From Tubulanus polymorphus (lineage: Eukaryota; Nemertea; Palaeonemertea; Tubulaniformes; Tubulanidae): a DNA stretch of 60,000 bases. The position numbers were made by a program, and so were the translations under genes. Under the pieces are notes generated by a model that saw only the letters and a list, made by a program, of their open reading frames with translations, ran no database searches and had not been told where the DNA came from. Below are positions 1-13,603 of the stretch, in pieces; the first letter of the stretch is position 1, and every line of letters starts with the position of its first letter. The DNA is taken from the NCBI RefSeq assembly GCF_964204645.1, contig NC_134029.1, positions 2,243,001 through 2,303,000 of the forward strand. The letters are read 5' to 3'.

Positions 1-3000
1 ACGCGTAATTACACATATTACCTATATATCATTAATGACTGGGCAAAACAGGTTTTACGTCATCAGGTTTTTTTTTCTAATTAGGTGCTGGCTTTTTGCG
101 CTCAAGGTTGTTGTTGACATAATAAAGGTTGTTTTTCGTGGACTGAAAAAATTGGCGCTATCAAGCGAACACTCTTCCGAGAAATTTAAGGCTTGGTTAA
201 CCTTCCCTCGACTGATCTTACCAATCTATTCATAGGAAAATCTCAAGCAAAAAGCTCGCATGAGGCACTCAACCTCTTGAGATCAATGATACGAAATGTG
301 GATGATTATTTATCCGGATAAACCGCAGCTTTTCTTCAGGTATTGGACATAGTGTTAGGGTGTCGTGCGGGGGTCTAGGCGGTGCGACCAGTTAAGATAC
401 GTGTTGTGGTTTCAACGGGAATCAATCACTCACTAAATCAGTCGCAATAAACAGCGAAAACATGGCCGCGTATTATCATCAGGATCATGATTAGAATACG
501 TGATTATGTACACATTTTCATTAGCGCTGAGACGTGTACCGGTATGTGAGTAGATCGACACTCCTGTGTTCTATTAAACGAGCAGTTGTGTAGGAAAATG
601 TTTCCTTATTTGTTCGTCACAGCCTTGCGATTTTTTCCAACATTTTAAAGGTCTATTGAATATTCGTCATTTTCAGGATGGTGCTGGTGATATTACGGTG
701 TATTTCGGTGTACGGACTGGAGTCAGGAGCCAGTATCACACTTAGATTAAACACCATTCTCTGTTTTCTAGTAAATCCAACAACCCTGTCTTAAGATGTA
801 AGACCACTTTTGGACTTGAATCACGACTGTGTACCGGACTCCTCGGAAGGTCGTACAGTGTATTACCATCGTTGCTTTTCGTGTCGGCGGCAAAGTCTAA
901 AAAGAATCACATCACGATTTGGTTTCGTGCAGACGTCTGGCCGCGTGAAGCTGTCAGAGATCTGTATCAGGCGTAATTGTGTTGGACCTGTTGGATATTT
1001 GGCAAAATCCTGAAAAATCACGAATCCACTACGAAGTAGCCGACATTGCGAGATGGCAGAAAACATTAAAGGTATATTTGCTATTCCAATTTTTTGCTGT
1101 TGGGTCATATCGAAAACAATTCCGTTAAGGACGCGGAAACAGTATATTTTTTTCGCTCTGTTTCTTTAGTGTGACAGGAAATGTAGATTTCGCTGTAAAT
1201 TGAACCCACAAATAGCCAGTGGTCGCCGCCGTATATGGGTCCAGTTGTTTCACGGCTCATGAAAAATTCAATACATTCTTGTATCATCGCGTCTCTTCTG
1301 GTCGCGTTATTTCCCGACATCAAAGAACTTTTTTCTTGTGACTCACATGAAACACTGCATCGAGTCGGTGTGGTAATCTTCACGTCGAACTTCTTTTTAA
1401 TGCGCGACGCTTCAAAACAAACAGCATACGCAGGTTCTTCCAGATATATTCTTGTTTTTCGTTTGATCAAAGCTGTAATTCTATATTTAGAAATTTAGAT
1501 ACGAGAGAATTCAGTAACTGAATCTGTCATCAAGAGCTACGCAGTGTAAGCTGTGAAATCGCGTGTTTTATTTATCGATGACTTCTGAAGTTGAAATCGA
1601 AACCGCACGTTTTTCTTCCAATTTTTCTCACGAATCGATGAAGAATTCTGGTCCCGTTATTTTCATCTGTGACGCGTGACAACGATTTAGAATTTATGAC
1701 TAAATTCTATATACGTTGAACTGAAATCGATGCCGAAAAGCGATTTCATATTTAACCAGTATTGATAACACCCGAGACTAAACCATCGCTTCGTAATTCG
1801 AAATCATTATTTGACAAAAAATTAAAAAGCACGTTTAAATGGCCTTTGATGATCAGAGCGCAGAAATCTTTTATAGATTTGTGAAAGCGTTTCAGCTGAT
1901 TTAGGGTCATGGATGTATAATTTAGATTATATCTAGTTAACGTGTATCGAAGCTTCCAACACTATATCTGTAATGTTGATAGCAGTTATCTTTGTGTTTT
2001 TTTGATGAAATCGATTAGCATCCGTCAATCGCCGAACACGAATATTGAACAAATACATGAGATATTCATTCGAATATTGAATTTATTAATTGTCAATTTC
2101 CGTGTTTTCAGGTCTATATACCGTCGATATTGGCTAGTGATTCTCACGTGCTCTGATGTCTCTAATCCCTCCGTATTCCTCATACACACATACACATTTC
2201 ATCCTCCCGGCCGAGATCATTTTTACCTGTGACATGTTTTTGGCTTGTTTTACGGTTGCACAATCCTTGTGAACCTACTCGACCGTGTTGAAATTATACC
2301 GGAAAACAACCGGCCACAGAATAATACTGGTAAAAGTGCAGAATACCCATCATTTTCTCCGCAGTTGAAACCAAAGAACGGAATTCAGTAATGCTATATT
2401 GATACATCAGTCAGTTTCTGAATTGAATTCGAATATTCAGTTAAGACTCGGTAACTTAAGATATAGTTAATTGAATTTCCTCAAAACTGTGCCTAGAATT
2501 ACATATTCGACATAACTATAAATTAATTATGCCTCAGACACTCGGTGAATAAATTGCTTACTCATAACTGTCGCAATTCATTGACTGCGAGACTTTTAGT
2601 AAAAAAGTGCATTTATCCCTCTGTTCAATATGGCTGACCATTACTGGTCACTGGCATCAGATTACGGCTATTCGCGTGTGCAGCCCAGCGGCGCATAAAC
2701 TTTGACGATCCCATTCTTTTACATCAAGTCATGCCGCAAATTCGTCGGAAAATTGTCGTGCACTTGTACGGATAATAAAGCTTGTCAAATAAATGCCGCC
2801 TGTGGCCTCAAACATCGCGACGTTTAATTTCATGCAGAATGCATCGTGTCTTTCCGTTCTATCGGGCTGATATTGGAAAATTGAGCTTATCTCACGATAA
2901 TAGTCGTTAAAACATCGTCTCAGCCACATCACATGTACAAAGGATGAATACTGAAACTCTATGTGATTTCACTACAATACGATGTAGTGTAAGTATTTAT

Positions 3001-3795
3001 TTACAAACTGAAAATAAGGGAGATTAGAAATAAACATTCTACATATGCTTGTTGTTAAAAGAATTCGACGTTTCGGGAATTTCGAAGTATATATGTATAT
3101 AACCACATTTTGAAATTGATTGAGAGATTTTCAAAGTCTTCATTTTGAATCTTTCAAACTGTAATAGTCTCCGCCGAACCAATATTTATCGACTCTTTAT
3201 TATCTGCTTAGAAGTTCGAAAGTAATTGTCTTCTTGGTTCATCTGAACATTTTTACGCTGTCAGTTTAAATGTATTCTACATAATTCCGTATTGAAGACA
3301 GTTGTAGTTCAATTATTATTTAACTGCACAGTCCATGTTTCATTTTTGACTGAAGGCGAAGTCAATTGATAGTTGATACAGATAGATGTTCTCTGCGTTT
3401 TAATTCATCGTCCACGTTGTGTAATTTTTGTAAAGTTACCGAAACACGGAGAAATTTGGATAAATTAAAGTGACGATCCGTGTTTTACGAAATGAAAAGG
3501 ATCTGGATCTGTTTGGATTACTTTGAACTGAACGCGTGGTTTATCGATCGTGTCCATTATTATCACTTCATTAACATAATGTCAATGTCAACGATTAAAA
3601 AAGATTCAAAATTAGAATCGCTTATCGTATTGGCTATAACAATAACTGGGACAAGTTTCGTGTACTCAAAGAGGAGGACACTCCTATTGATTCTATAGGT
3701 TCTAACTGTAATGTCAGCCACGGACTCGAAAACTCTTTTCGTTTCAGAGTCCGTTCGTTAACCTAGACGATTTATAGCTGGATCCCGTAAGAACT

Positions 3796-3912
3796 GTCGT
3801 TTCATTGATAGGTTCTTGTGTGTGTACAGAAAAGCCAACTGAGTTCCGTATCGTTACAATAACGTCACCTATTGTCGCACATGTCAAACTGGTTCGGACC
3901 AGAACGATCTAA
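3796..3912 (+). repeat. dispersed repeat, copy A
   Basis: This segment resembles 8972-9085 along its whole length. Both begin with a cgtttcattg block, share a tgtacagaa block, and share a near-identical core reading caaactggtt...accagaacgatc (about 3882-3910 here). I see no terminal inverted repeats and no coding potential, so the class is unknown. Two copies 5 kb apart with substitutions spread along them suggest an old interspersed repeat family rather than a recent duplication. Confidence 0.6.
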
Positions 3913-4442
3913 TTTTTGGGGATTCTGATGTATCCAGAGATGAAGAATTACCTCAACAACTTGGTTATGTTGTTGTTGAGCTCAGGTACTACTGAACCTC
4001 CGCACTCCGCAGTAATACGACTGGTGCTTTCTGTTAATATATTGTAGCAAATTGTTTCGTTCGAAAATTGCTATTCGATGCAATAAACGCCTTCCCGCAA
4101 TGATAAGACCTGTACACAAAAATGCATCAAATAATCAACACTTTGGTTTGGATTATGGTGTATTTATGAGGTGGTTGGAACATGGCTTCATTCTCCGCTA
4201 TAGTATCAGTAGAATAATGACGGCGCCGGGTAAACAGACGAGAGACGTGGTCGCGCATACTGTTCCAATCAAACTCCCAATCACTGCGTATAATTGCGTA
4301 TGAAAAGTCGTCCGGATTAAATTGCTGACGCAAACAATCGGTGATCATCATCGGTAATTTGTAGGCGAGGAGTCGCGTCATCCACAACTCCACAATCGAT
4401 TCCGATATGAATTTTTCAGCCGGTAAATTGTGATAAGATTGA

Positions 4443-4680
4443 GTATTAATGATGCCCGCTCTCCCTTCTCCCCGTTCCCCTTCCCTCTCCCTCTCTCACT
4501 CCCTTCTCTTTTTCTACCCTCACTTGCCTCTCTCCATTCTCCCCCTCTTCCTCCTTTTCTCTCTCTAGCTCTCCCTTTCTCACCTCTCTCCCTTCTCCCC
4601 TCTTTCCATTCGGCTCCTCTCCCTCTTCTGTCTTCCTACCCTATTCTCTGTCCCTCACTCTCCCTTCTCTCTCCTCTTTG
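4443..4680 (+). repeat. CT-rich polypyrimidine tract
   Basis: About 240 bases are almost purely C and T on the + strand, built from imperfect ctccctctc-type units. The open frames through it code only proline, serine and leucine and arise from the composition. Such mirror-like polypurine/polypyrimidine tracts can form triplex DNA; whether this one does is not visible here. Confidence 0.85.
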
Positions 4681-7600
4681 ACTGTTGCAACCGGATGACT
4701 CAACCATAATCCTACAATTTTGGTTGACTTTCACATTTTCAAAAATGCTTGGATTTCTATTCCCTTGAATATCACCACATTCTACTCTCAGAATCTTTAG
4801 ATTTGTTTTTAAATGAAAGGCGAAGTTGATCTTTTACCCAACACAGTTTTGAAGTTGTTCCGTAGAGTCTCTTAACATCGCACAAATTGATTCCCGTGTC
4901 TAGAAATATTTCACGTTTTGATGACTCAAATTCACCCTTTCTGATGTTGAGGCCACGTAACATTTAGGAGATACAGATCAAATTCAAGTGAATTGATTAG
5001 AAATAAACTGCTCCAAGTTATATTTCCCTTTCATCCACTGGGACTGGTTGGAGTCTAAACAGTTTATGCCGTAGTTTACATTCTGAATTAACAGACATTT
5101 CAATAAAACCCATTTGGGGAAATTCTACAAAGCTGCAATAGATTTTAGAGAGAATGAACTTCGTTAATAGAATTTCCATTCCTTTTGTTTTGTTTCTATC
5201 AGCCGGTTCCATTATCACCTAAATGTGGTATAATTAATTCTACGCATTAAATTCCCTTTGGAATCGTAGTAAAACTCGAATATCTTGAAGCTTTTCAACT
5301 CGAATGAAAGGTTCCACTAATGTTCCGATGCCGTTTTGTTTTTTACAAATCTTCCAACAAAGGGAATTTCCATCGATCGGTGATGCGATACTTGACATTA
5401 AAAAGAAGTTTTGCCGAAGAATTTTTTGCAGCTAATCAAATCCGATCGAACGGGTGCATTAGATTTCAAACTGGTTTGAATTTATTCGCAATGAAATTTC
5501 CATTTTCCAACTTGCATCAGACCCGAATTGACTGTCAGCAGTTAAAGATAGCCGTCAGTCAGCATTTATTATTGATGATTGATGAAAATCCATCGCGACG
5601 CAGCAGTTGGGTTGAAACCGACGGCGGACGGATACAACTGTAAAAACGGTCAAATCGTATAAATCCTAGGAGGCAGTCGAGGTATTTGAGTCTTCGGTGA
5701 CAAATTGATTGATCTGTCATAAATCGCTCAGATTTGTTGTCGTAGTAACGTGCACGTGAAATCTTTCGATTCTCGGTGAAAATGTCCCCAGATTTTCGCG
5801 CGCGCGCGGAAAATACCGCCGAAAATACTGGATATTCTAATCATCTTTGATCCCGCGAGAATTCACGTTCGGTATCTCTCTCCGTCTCTTTTCTCTGCGT
5901 GCGTTAACTATTATGCTTGAGTTGTGTCACTTGACAAATTCCCTTACACGACAAGCAGCTCGAACACATATAACAAGCACCGTGAGGCATTATACCGCTG
6001 CACCAGCACTGCAGCCAACTTAATTCCCTTATTAAATATTTGATTAGCTCAACGGAAGTTTTGAAAAATCGGTCTTTGTTTCCGCTTATAATTATCTCGA
6101 CATGGGAACCCCCTTAAGCAAATTGATTCTTCGAAATTGAAAATGATGATCGCGAAAAACAAATCCATGAAATAATTGTTAGTCGTGTAACTGATCTCAG
6201 TGGTATGGAATGTCTTCGTTGTTGGATCCCGTGGAAGTATAATCTAATATAAGTTCCGACCTTCGTGGGTAAGTTAAGGAAGAAAACCGCGCCGCGACAC
6301 ACGACCCGATAACGGTAGGACGCGCGGACACCGCTGCGAGTATAGGGGCCGACAGTAAAGGATTATTATGGTCCTGGTAATAATAGTGGAAATATGAGAA
6401 GGACCTTGGTAAAGCGTAATTGAAAGTGATAGCAGGGAGTAGCGACAGAACTCAAAGCTAACAGCAATCACATTCTAGAAAGCTCCCCAAATAATTGAAG
6501 GTCTTTTCCTTTTTTGCCGAAACTGTAGCTGCCAGTAAGAGCGAAGAGCTTAATATGTTCAGTGCACCTTGATTAAGGCAATATTTGAGTTTCAGCGGCT
6601 CCTGGCATATTTGTTAAATATCCACTTCTGAAGGAAGATGTCCAAAGCGATGAGTCAACTTCGGGTAGAGCAATTATTGCAGTAAATAAATATCGTGGAT
6701 CTCAACTAATTGGGCTAATGTCATGGATATTGCGCAATATACTTAATCACGCGTTTTGCTGGCTGTATGAGGTCGATCAGTGCCACGAGTCCCAGTAAAC
6801 CGTGGCTCTCATAGGTTTACAGATTATCAGAGTGCAATCATTCTTATTGTTCTCTATTTCCATGGGGACAAATACTGTGAGTGACCACAGCAGCAGCGGC
6901 GGCGGCGGTGCTGAAATTATTAAAAGTGCAGTAATGATGAAGACCACCCCTGGTGAGCGAGGTTTCCGTACGAATGAACATTGTGATGTACAAGATCATT
7001 GTCAAAACTGGTTGAGTTTCCCGGATAGGATCTGATTCTAGGTACACATGTAAGGAGGTGTGGGAGACCTTTCTTGGTTCTCACTACGCGCAAACTTCAG
7101 ATAGATCTTGAACTTGTGATAAGATTGAAAGGACAGGTTTTTTTCATTAAAATGTTGAACAATTTTAACTGACGTCATTACTAACTGTTGGTGAACTGAG
7201 TAATTTGCATATTAATTGACGCAATGGAGAAAATTGGGAGGTATTTTCTTTTATCCGCGTGAGGTGGGAATCGGATTAGACGAACTACACCTGCAATCAA
7301 AATATATTTCACAATGTGGTGCAGATAAGTCAGAGCCTCGAATATTCAACTCCCTTAATGAATAACAGATTTCTACTTGCATGAACGCATCACCTCTGAT
7401 TTATGCAGTTAATGGTATTTTTTATCTGCTCTTGAGGTTCAATAATATGAAGGACACTCGGTGCATTTGTATCGCTAACCACAACGTTGAATTTCATTAG
7501 AATTTTCTCCCCGGACAACAACAAGATAGATTGATATCATATAGTTTGATTGACAGTTACACCTCCAGGCTAGAGCACGGGCTAGAGCACGGCAGTTGTC

Positions 7601-8092
7601 ACCAGTAATGTACTGTATCAACATTGCACTTAATATATTATCATCTGATCGCGAACTGGAAAAATGTATCGATGTCCTTAACTTCAGGACCTGAGTGATG
7701 ATTCACGCTGTAGCACTACCGACTCGAGTTTTCCTCTATCCACAATTGGATTACTGATGTCCACGTAGAGCCAGGCCGCATATTGTTCTTTCCTTTGTCT
7801 CCTGATTGATTTAATAAATGAATCGAGCGACACAAATATCAACGATTTAAAACAACTGTGAAAAAGGGTAGAAATTGTTTCTTTTGATGGGACAGGAGCC
7901 TCGATACCATCAGGTACGATCGTTGCCGAGTGAGGATGGACTTTCCCCATGGTTTCTTTGGAATATGGTTCAGACGGCCACATTCAGAATGCAGCTCCAG
8001 GGTTGTTGGAATTGAGTTTAGAGTTGACAATGACGCAATTTGAAATTTTGATTATGGATTTCGTTTTAGAGTCCATGCTTTGATCGCTGAGT

Positions 8093-8243
8093 CTATAGAC
8101 CTTATTCACGTGACGTCATCGAGCGTCATATCGACCGTCCAGCGCAAGCGGAAAACTGAAGTAAAACTTCGGTTGGCTGCCATGTGATGGACACCATGAC
8201 GCATCTGAACAATACAAGTGATGCCAGTGAACAAGGTCTATAG
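8093..8243. mobile_element. MITE-like element with 17-bp terminal inverted repeats
   Basis: The left end ctatagaccttattcac (8093-8109) and the right end gtgaacaaggtctatag (8227-8243) are inverted repeats matching at 16 of 17 positions. The 151-bp body has no coding capacity, so this is a non-autonomous element. If the true termini are gacctt/aaggtc, the flanking TATA would be a target duplication, but the palindromic ends make that call ambiguous. A second region at about 31679-31720 is similar to the left inner part, which supports a dispersed family. The transposase superfamily cannot be assigned from this alone. Confidence 0.65.
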
Positions 8244-8681
8244 CTCTATAGCTCACAGAACTAAACTTCCAGTTTTATTTACCATGACTAATGAAACCTG
8301 AAGATGTCCTGTGAACCAGTTCCACGTTGTCTAAATGTATTTGTTTTAACTATTAAACGGTGTAAAAACGTGTTAATCGAGCGCTGTTGGTTACGAATTA
8401 ATACGCAATGTCACACGATCCACTGTGGAGAGACCGACCGAGATGTTTTTGACAATATATTATTTTTCGTCGCGATTCAATTTATAATTCATGTCGCGTC
8501 GGTGCCGGCGAATGTAGTTGAAGTCTCCTCGAGTCGAACCATAAGGCAATCTGAGGCTTGAATTACACGCTCATAAGAGCCGCAGTCACAGATAAAGTGT
8601 CATAATTCCCGTTCGTATCAAGTTTTAAATCGGTGAAAAGGTGCTCTGTCCTAAAGTGATTCTGAAATGGTATGTGTTTAT

Positions 8682-8710
8682 TTTGAAGTAGCGCCTCGTG
8701 CTACTTCAAA
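8682..8710. other. short perfect hairpin, 11-bp arms
   Basis: The arm tttgaagtagc (8682-8692) and its exact reverse complement (8700-8710) flank a 7-base loop. Nothing coding lies nearby. It could be a transposon relic or a structured RNA element; it is too short for an animal microRNA precursor. Confidence 0.5.
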
Positions 8711-8971
8711 TACATTTTTATATGACTTTGATCATGGAATGTTCGACACAATTTCAGAAAAACCATTTGGAAATTAGGAATGGCGGGGAATCTAAATCTA
8801 TATGAATCTATATAGACGACGAAAAGTCCGTTGTAATATCTAAATGATCCTATCGTATACGGTACATTGTATTTATGATTATACGCGGTAATGATTAACA
8901 TTTGGACGAAAACTTCGTAGAGAAAAAATCAAGCATTATTCACATTTCCTAGGAAAAATAACCTTCCACCC

Positions 8972-9085
8972 GGCGTTTCATTGTTAAGTTCTCGTGTACA
9001 GAACTGAGCCCACAGCTGTCATCGCGTAACAATACAGTCACCCATTTTCGTACATGCCAAACTGGTTTGTACCAGAACGATCCAA
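8972..9085 (+). repeat. dispersed repeat, copy B
   Basis: Partner of 3796-3912. The best-conserved part is acatgccaaactggttt followed shortly by accagaacgatc (about 9050-9082), which differs from copy A at only a few positions. No open frame of note runs through it. Confidence 0.6.
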
Positions 9086-9603
9086 CATCCGACCTGTTTG
9101 GTCGATCTAAAGATTGCGCATGAGTAGGTCGTGGAATGCTTGGGTACCATCTCGATCTGAAAATGGTCTCACAGACTGTGGTCATGTAAAATGATATGAC
9201 CAAATCACAGAAAGTGCCACGACCACAATATTGGGCATAATACCAGTAGGCTCTCATAAACCAGCTCAAATCTTTAAACTAATTCTAAGTTAATTCTAAC
9301 GGATTCAAAGAGATGTTTTAAACGATATGAATTCACTGTCAGAACCGGTATTTGCGACAATATTTTAAACGGCTGTTTACAGTAGACAGCTGATCGCGAG
9401 AGGTGTCATCAGTTCAACAGTAGAATTGAACTCCAATAAGACTTGTCATCACTGCTATGATAGTTGCTTATTCGTGCTAAAAACGATTATCAATCTATGA
9501 CGACCACCGAGGGGGCATCCGATATATCGTATTGCCTCTAAAGATAAGACATTCTGATCTATAAGTGTCATATATTGGGTTATTGGATATTGATATTGTC
9601 CCG

Positions 9604-9604
<1 letters not shown>

Positions 9605-9637
<33 letters not shown>

Positions 9638-9669
9638 GCTGCCGCCGCCGCCGCTGCTGCTGCTGCTGG
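9605..9669. repeat. CTG/CCG trinucleotide repeat
   Basis: A run of about 21 GCT units, interrupted by GCC units in the middle, spans this interval. Frames through it read poly-alanine, poly-cysteine or (minus strand) poly-glutamine with arginine. The flanking codons show no recognisable protein and no clear splice sites, so I treat it as a microsatellite. The minus-strand Gln/Arg reading (frame 9495-9725) is the only one that would be biologically usual if an exon were here. Confidence 0.85.
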
Positions 9670-12657
9670 TCTATGCAGGAATCATCTCTCCTCCGATTTA
9701 TTGATAAAATCGCCGCGTTTTTCATCGCGGATTCTTCGAGTGCATGTATCTGAGTTCCCGAGAGTGGCAGTTGATCTGTTTTAAAAATTACTCGATCGAG
9801 TTCGATGGCCCTGAACTGGTCTAGTGTTTATACTGGGCTAGTGTTTATTTTGAATCCAGAAGAATCTCCTTCCATTTTGTAAATCGATCAAAAAAGAGGT
9901 AGTTTGATTCTCGTCACCGGCTGTGCTAATGGATGAAACCCTTGTTGATATAAGATGGCAAAAAATCCTAATATCCCAATAAGCGATGCATGCGATAGCG
10001 TAGTAGAAATCATCAGTGGAGGTTGTTAGGGTATTTAGATTAATACCTAGCCGTTATGATAGGCAGGCAATATCTGAAATCCGTTTAGACGTTATAGTTA
10101 GATTTCGGTCTCATTTCCCGCACTTTCCTCTTATATAATTGTGCTCGTGCAATAAATGTAACTGCCCGAGCTTTAACGAATAACTGGCATTATTGGCCGC
10201 GAGCAAATATCTTTAATTGATCTACGGTGGTCATCATATCGGCTAACCTCCTCTGTATAACTGTGATTAAGCCGCCTAAGCCATTCAATTACCAGCGCCA
10301 TTCGAAATCTAATTGAAAGGTCCAGCATTTCGCGTCCTATGTGCTGACGGCCGGAAAGGTCTTCGAGCGCTGTATAATTTCACGGACATTCTATCGTAAA
10401 AACAAACCACTCAGTAGTTACTAGAATCTTTACGGGTAAACATCCAAACCTTGCACTGAAATTACTGTCATTAAGATATCAGAGATCAGAGGGGCTTATT
10501 CTACCAGTTCCTACAACTGACTGAGAATTGTGACTTAATACTCAAAAGCAATATCCCATGACCTACGACCCAAGAGTGGAACCTGATTTCGATATCCTGC
10601 TCATCTAAGCTACTTCGGGGTTTATTTCACATACAATCACATCTGTCTTCGTTATTGCGACTTAGACTCAAAACTGCAAACATTCAACTTAAATCCAATG
10701 GCCAGACACCGATCTAAGGAGTTTTGGAGATTTTGATATTCTGCTCGTGATAGCGGCACAGATATGTATGCATCTCTTATGGTCCTTCATAAAGGTGACT
10801 CATACATACTAATAACAGTCTTTTTTTTCTTGTCTGATATCGGGTCGGGTGCGCAGTTTTTCTTATCGTGGACAATAAGACGACGTTTCCACAGGAGCAG
10901 TAGCAGCGGTGGTGGCAGTGCACGCAGCACCGTCACGATGACACCGTTAGATTTTTTTTTGTGTAAACTTTAATCCTGATTCGGCGTGTGAAGGATTATG
11001 TGAGGGGATTTGAGGGAGAAGTTGATGTATTACATGGTAATAAATAATGTTGAGTCGCTCCAATCCACGCACCACGCGCCACGCACCACGCGACACGCAC
11101 CAAGCACTTGCAGATGTAAATATTTCGAACGATTCCAAGTTTGATGAGTAAGTTTAGAGCCCCTTCGTGTTTTGTTTTCTTTTATCTTGGAATCGTTCAG
11201 AATTCGATGCCCGTTGAAAAGTAGTATCGTTAGAGTCAGTCAGAGTTAGTTGTGTGTTGGCGCTCTATTGGAAAGTGACGACACGACTTAACGCTAGTGT
11301 TAATGAAATATTTGAAATATAGCCGAAGACGCGGCAGCACTCAAACGAGTTCAATCAGTGATTCAGTTAAAGTCTAATCTACTCAGATTTGTCCCTTCCA
11401 TAAAGGTTTATTACGAAACAGTTCAGGTTGACGTGGAGAACCTTCGCTGACTTGTCACTGCAATAATTTCGCAATGGGGATACGCAGCAATCCGATTATA
11501 CGTTTGGACTTTACACAGAAAATAATCAAATTATACACTTCGCATTTACATACCTTTGAGGTATTTACGAACAACATCGATTTATGCGAGCAACAACTTG
11601 AAACGTTACCGAACACGAACAGATAGAGAGACATCAGTAGAATACTAAAACAGGGTCTCATGCGGTAGATAGACACAAATCTATACATACGTAGCTCGCT
11701 GTTTGTTTGACTTAACTTCTTTTTGTTCATGTGCAGTTTTGAATCAAAATGTATAGAAATTGATTTCATCGGTTCCGAAGCGGTTTGGGAGAAAAAAATG
11801 TGTATGCAACTACTTCATCAACACCACTGCATGCCGCTATTTCTACAATGAACAAATCTTCAAAAGATTGAATGAAAAGACTCCGTATGATGTACGCCTG
11901 TCTCTTATTTTGCCCCGAGCTCGTAAGAAGATTTTTCTCAATTCACTGTCCCCTGCTTTCATCTATTTCTCTATATGTACGAATCTTCTTTTCGCAAAAA
12001 CTTGAAAAGTCAACATTCCTGATCCTGGCTGTCGTCAATTCTATCAAAATGATGACACGTTAATACCGTGTTTCTAGGTAAGTATTCAGTAGTTAGCATG
12101 TATAGGCGGATTTTTGTTCATCGCCGCCGAGGACACAAGACAATAAGTGTAAGTTCAGCACGCACACACACACTGCTGAGACGACTGAACTAACGCTGAA
12201 AGTGAATTGTATGTAAGACATGTTTGAAGAATGTTGATTGAATTGACACGATAAGAAAATCTTTCCCTGGAAAATATACAAAGGGACATGCGTTTAGTTC
12301 TTGGAGGTCAGTCTTTTTGCGAAACATTGACACATCCGCAATCACTGGTCTTGCTTTAACCATTTCGCTAACGATTTTTGAGAAATGTTGTTGAAGCGAG
12401 TAAGAGAAAAGCAAATTAGTGCCTTTTAGTTTGTTTAATTTCTTCCGCAAATCTCTCAGATTTAAGCGACATAATCCGTAATTTATGATAGTTAATAGTA
12501 GTAGATAATCTATTCATCATCATAACCAAATAACACGATTGTCAATGATGATAATATTAATAATATTATGAATGGTATGAGGTATCTTACCATCATTTGT
12601 ATCCAAAATGCGAGTTTTATTTTTCTTGCAGGATTTTGATTTGCAGTGGCACGAAAA

Positions 12658-13059
12658 ATGACCGGTTTTTTAAGTTTTGAAATGATTTCATGCGACGACC
12701 ATACCGCAGTCTATATGGGGAGAACGTTTTCAAACAATGGCAACGGTTTTGTTGAACCGTCGGTTAACGAGCAATTTCCTCTGATTTCCTTCGAGTATGG
12801 CATTTACATCGTTCTGTCAGTTTTTCCATTTTGTGAAATTGAATTTAGAAAGGGAACTGATGTGAACACATTTATTGCATGTCTGTCTTCAATCAGCTCA
12901 ACTCAGACAGCTCGATCTACAATTGAGTTGTTTCATTTCAGTTCTGCAGCCTCTTTTTGTACGACGAGTTATCCGCTGAGACAGGGTTTATTCTCCCGGG
13001 ACCCGAACGGAATATCATCAATGACATTTATGAATACATATACACACGTAACCGTGTAG
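12658..13059 (+). other. unassigned open frame behind two acceptor-like sites
   Basis: This is the longest non-repetitive open frame outside the protocadherin exon (134 codons from the ATG at 12658 to a TAG). I recognise no domain or motif. A very good pyrimidine-rich acceptor (tttatttttcttgcag, ending 12631) and a second cag at 12646 lie just upstream. The frame is closed by TGA at 12637, so only the second site could feed it. No strong donor ends it. It could be a terminal exon or chance. Confidence 0.15.
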
Positions 13060-13527
13060 AAAGTTTAAACTTTCATAATTTGCTTTTAGACAAAAATCCC
13101 TAAATAGATCAATATAAGTATGAATATAAGGGCGGAATATAGGTATGACCTGTCTTTGAATAATTTGGAAAAAGTTTTCTGACATCGAGTTTGCCTGCTC
13201 CTCGGTGGTTTTTTTTGGCAAGTGCCGGAGAACGTGGCGTCTCCGATTGGTAGCATTGGTCGTTAGTAATCAACGATTACCCACACAAAACGACAATGCC
13301 CACTAATTACTACCTGACTTGTTACCAATATTTCGACTCAAATGAAGCACTAACAAAATAATCACTATCAGTCAATTACTATATTAATGTATAATTATCA
13401 ATTCCCTATCAATTACTAAATGAATAAATTGCCCTGTGCATAGTTACTCGCTTGGAAGCTATGATGACAATTAGTTGAAGACTTTGATATTTGGCTTTAC
13501 ACTTAAACTGTTTTTGTATCAATTCAG

Positions 13528-13603
13528 ATTTTCGGAGATAAAAAGATCAAGAGTCATTCTCTCGCACTCTGCTCACTGTTACTAGTCGCTGAAAACAAGA
13601 AAG
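13528..13603 (+). other. candidate internal coding exon, 76 nt, unknown protein
   Basis: A pyrimidine-rich stretch ending ttcag at 13527 precedes the exon and a good donor (aag|gtaagat) follows at 13604. Only one of the three frames is open: it starts with IFGDKKIKSHSLALC and continues LLLVAENKK, entering in phase 0 and leaving in phase 1. The peptide looks like an amphipathic helix but I do not recognise the family. No neighbouring exon was found that continues it, so it is either part of a gene whose other exons I missed or a chance signal. It lies upstream of the candidate gene start at 15.5 kb and would belong to a different transcript. Confidence 0.3.

Larger units (their letters stand above)
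1..12600. other. gene-free stretch, repeats only
   Basis: I find no recognisable protein domain and no open frame above about 125 codons. The small frames present on both strands read as unrelated, low-information peptides and overlap one another, as expected by chance in AT-rich DNA. Features that stand out are listed separately (CT-rich tract, dispersed repeat pair, MITE-like element, hairpin, triplet repeat). Minor local duplications include a doubled 12-mer gctagagcacgg near 7568-7592, a CAG/CGG-type run at 6887-6911 and a CACGC-rich short repeat at about 11065-11105. The stretch may be intergenic or intronic. Confidence 0.6.

Noticed and set aside
1105-1470. 121-codon minus-strand frame
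   Set aside because: No motif, no splice context, and an overlapping plus-strand frame of similar quality; consistent with chance.
4430-4681. Pro/Ser/Leu-rich peptide
   Set aside because: Pure composition effect of a polypyrimidine tract.
9495-9784. Poly-glutamine or poly-alanine protein
   Set aside because: A triplet microsatellite is open on both strands and the flanks show no conserved domain or splice sites.
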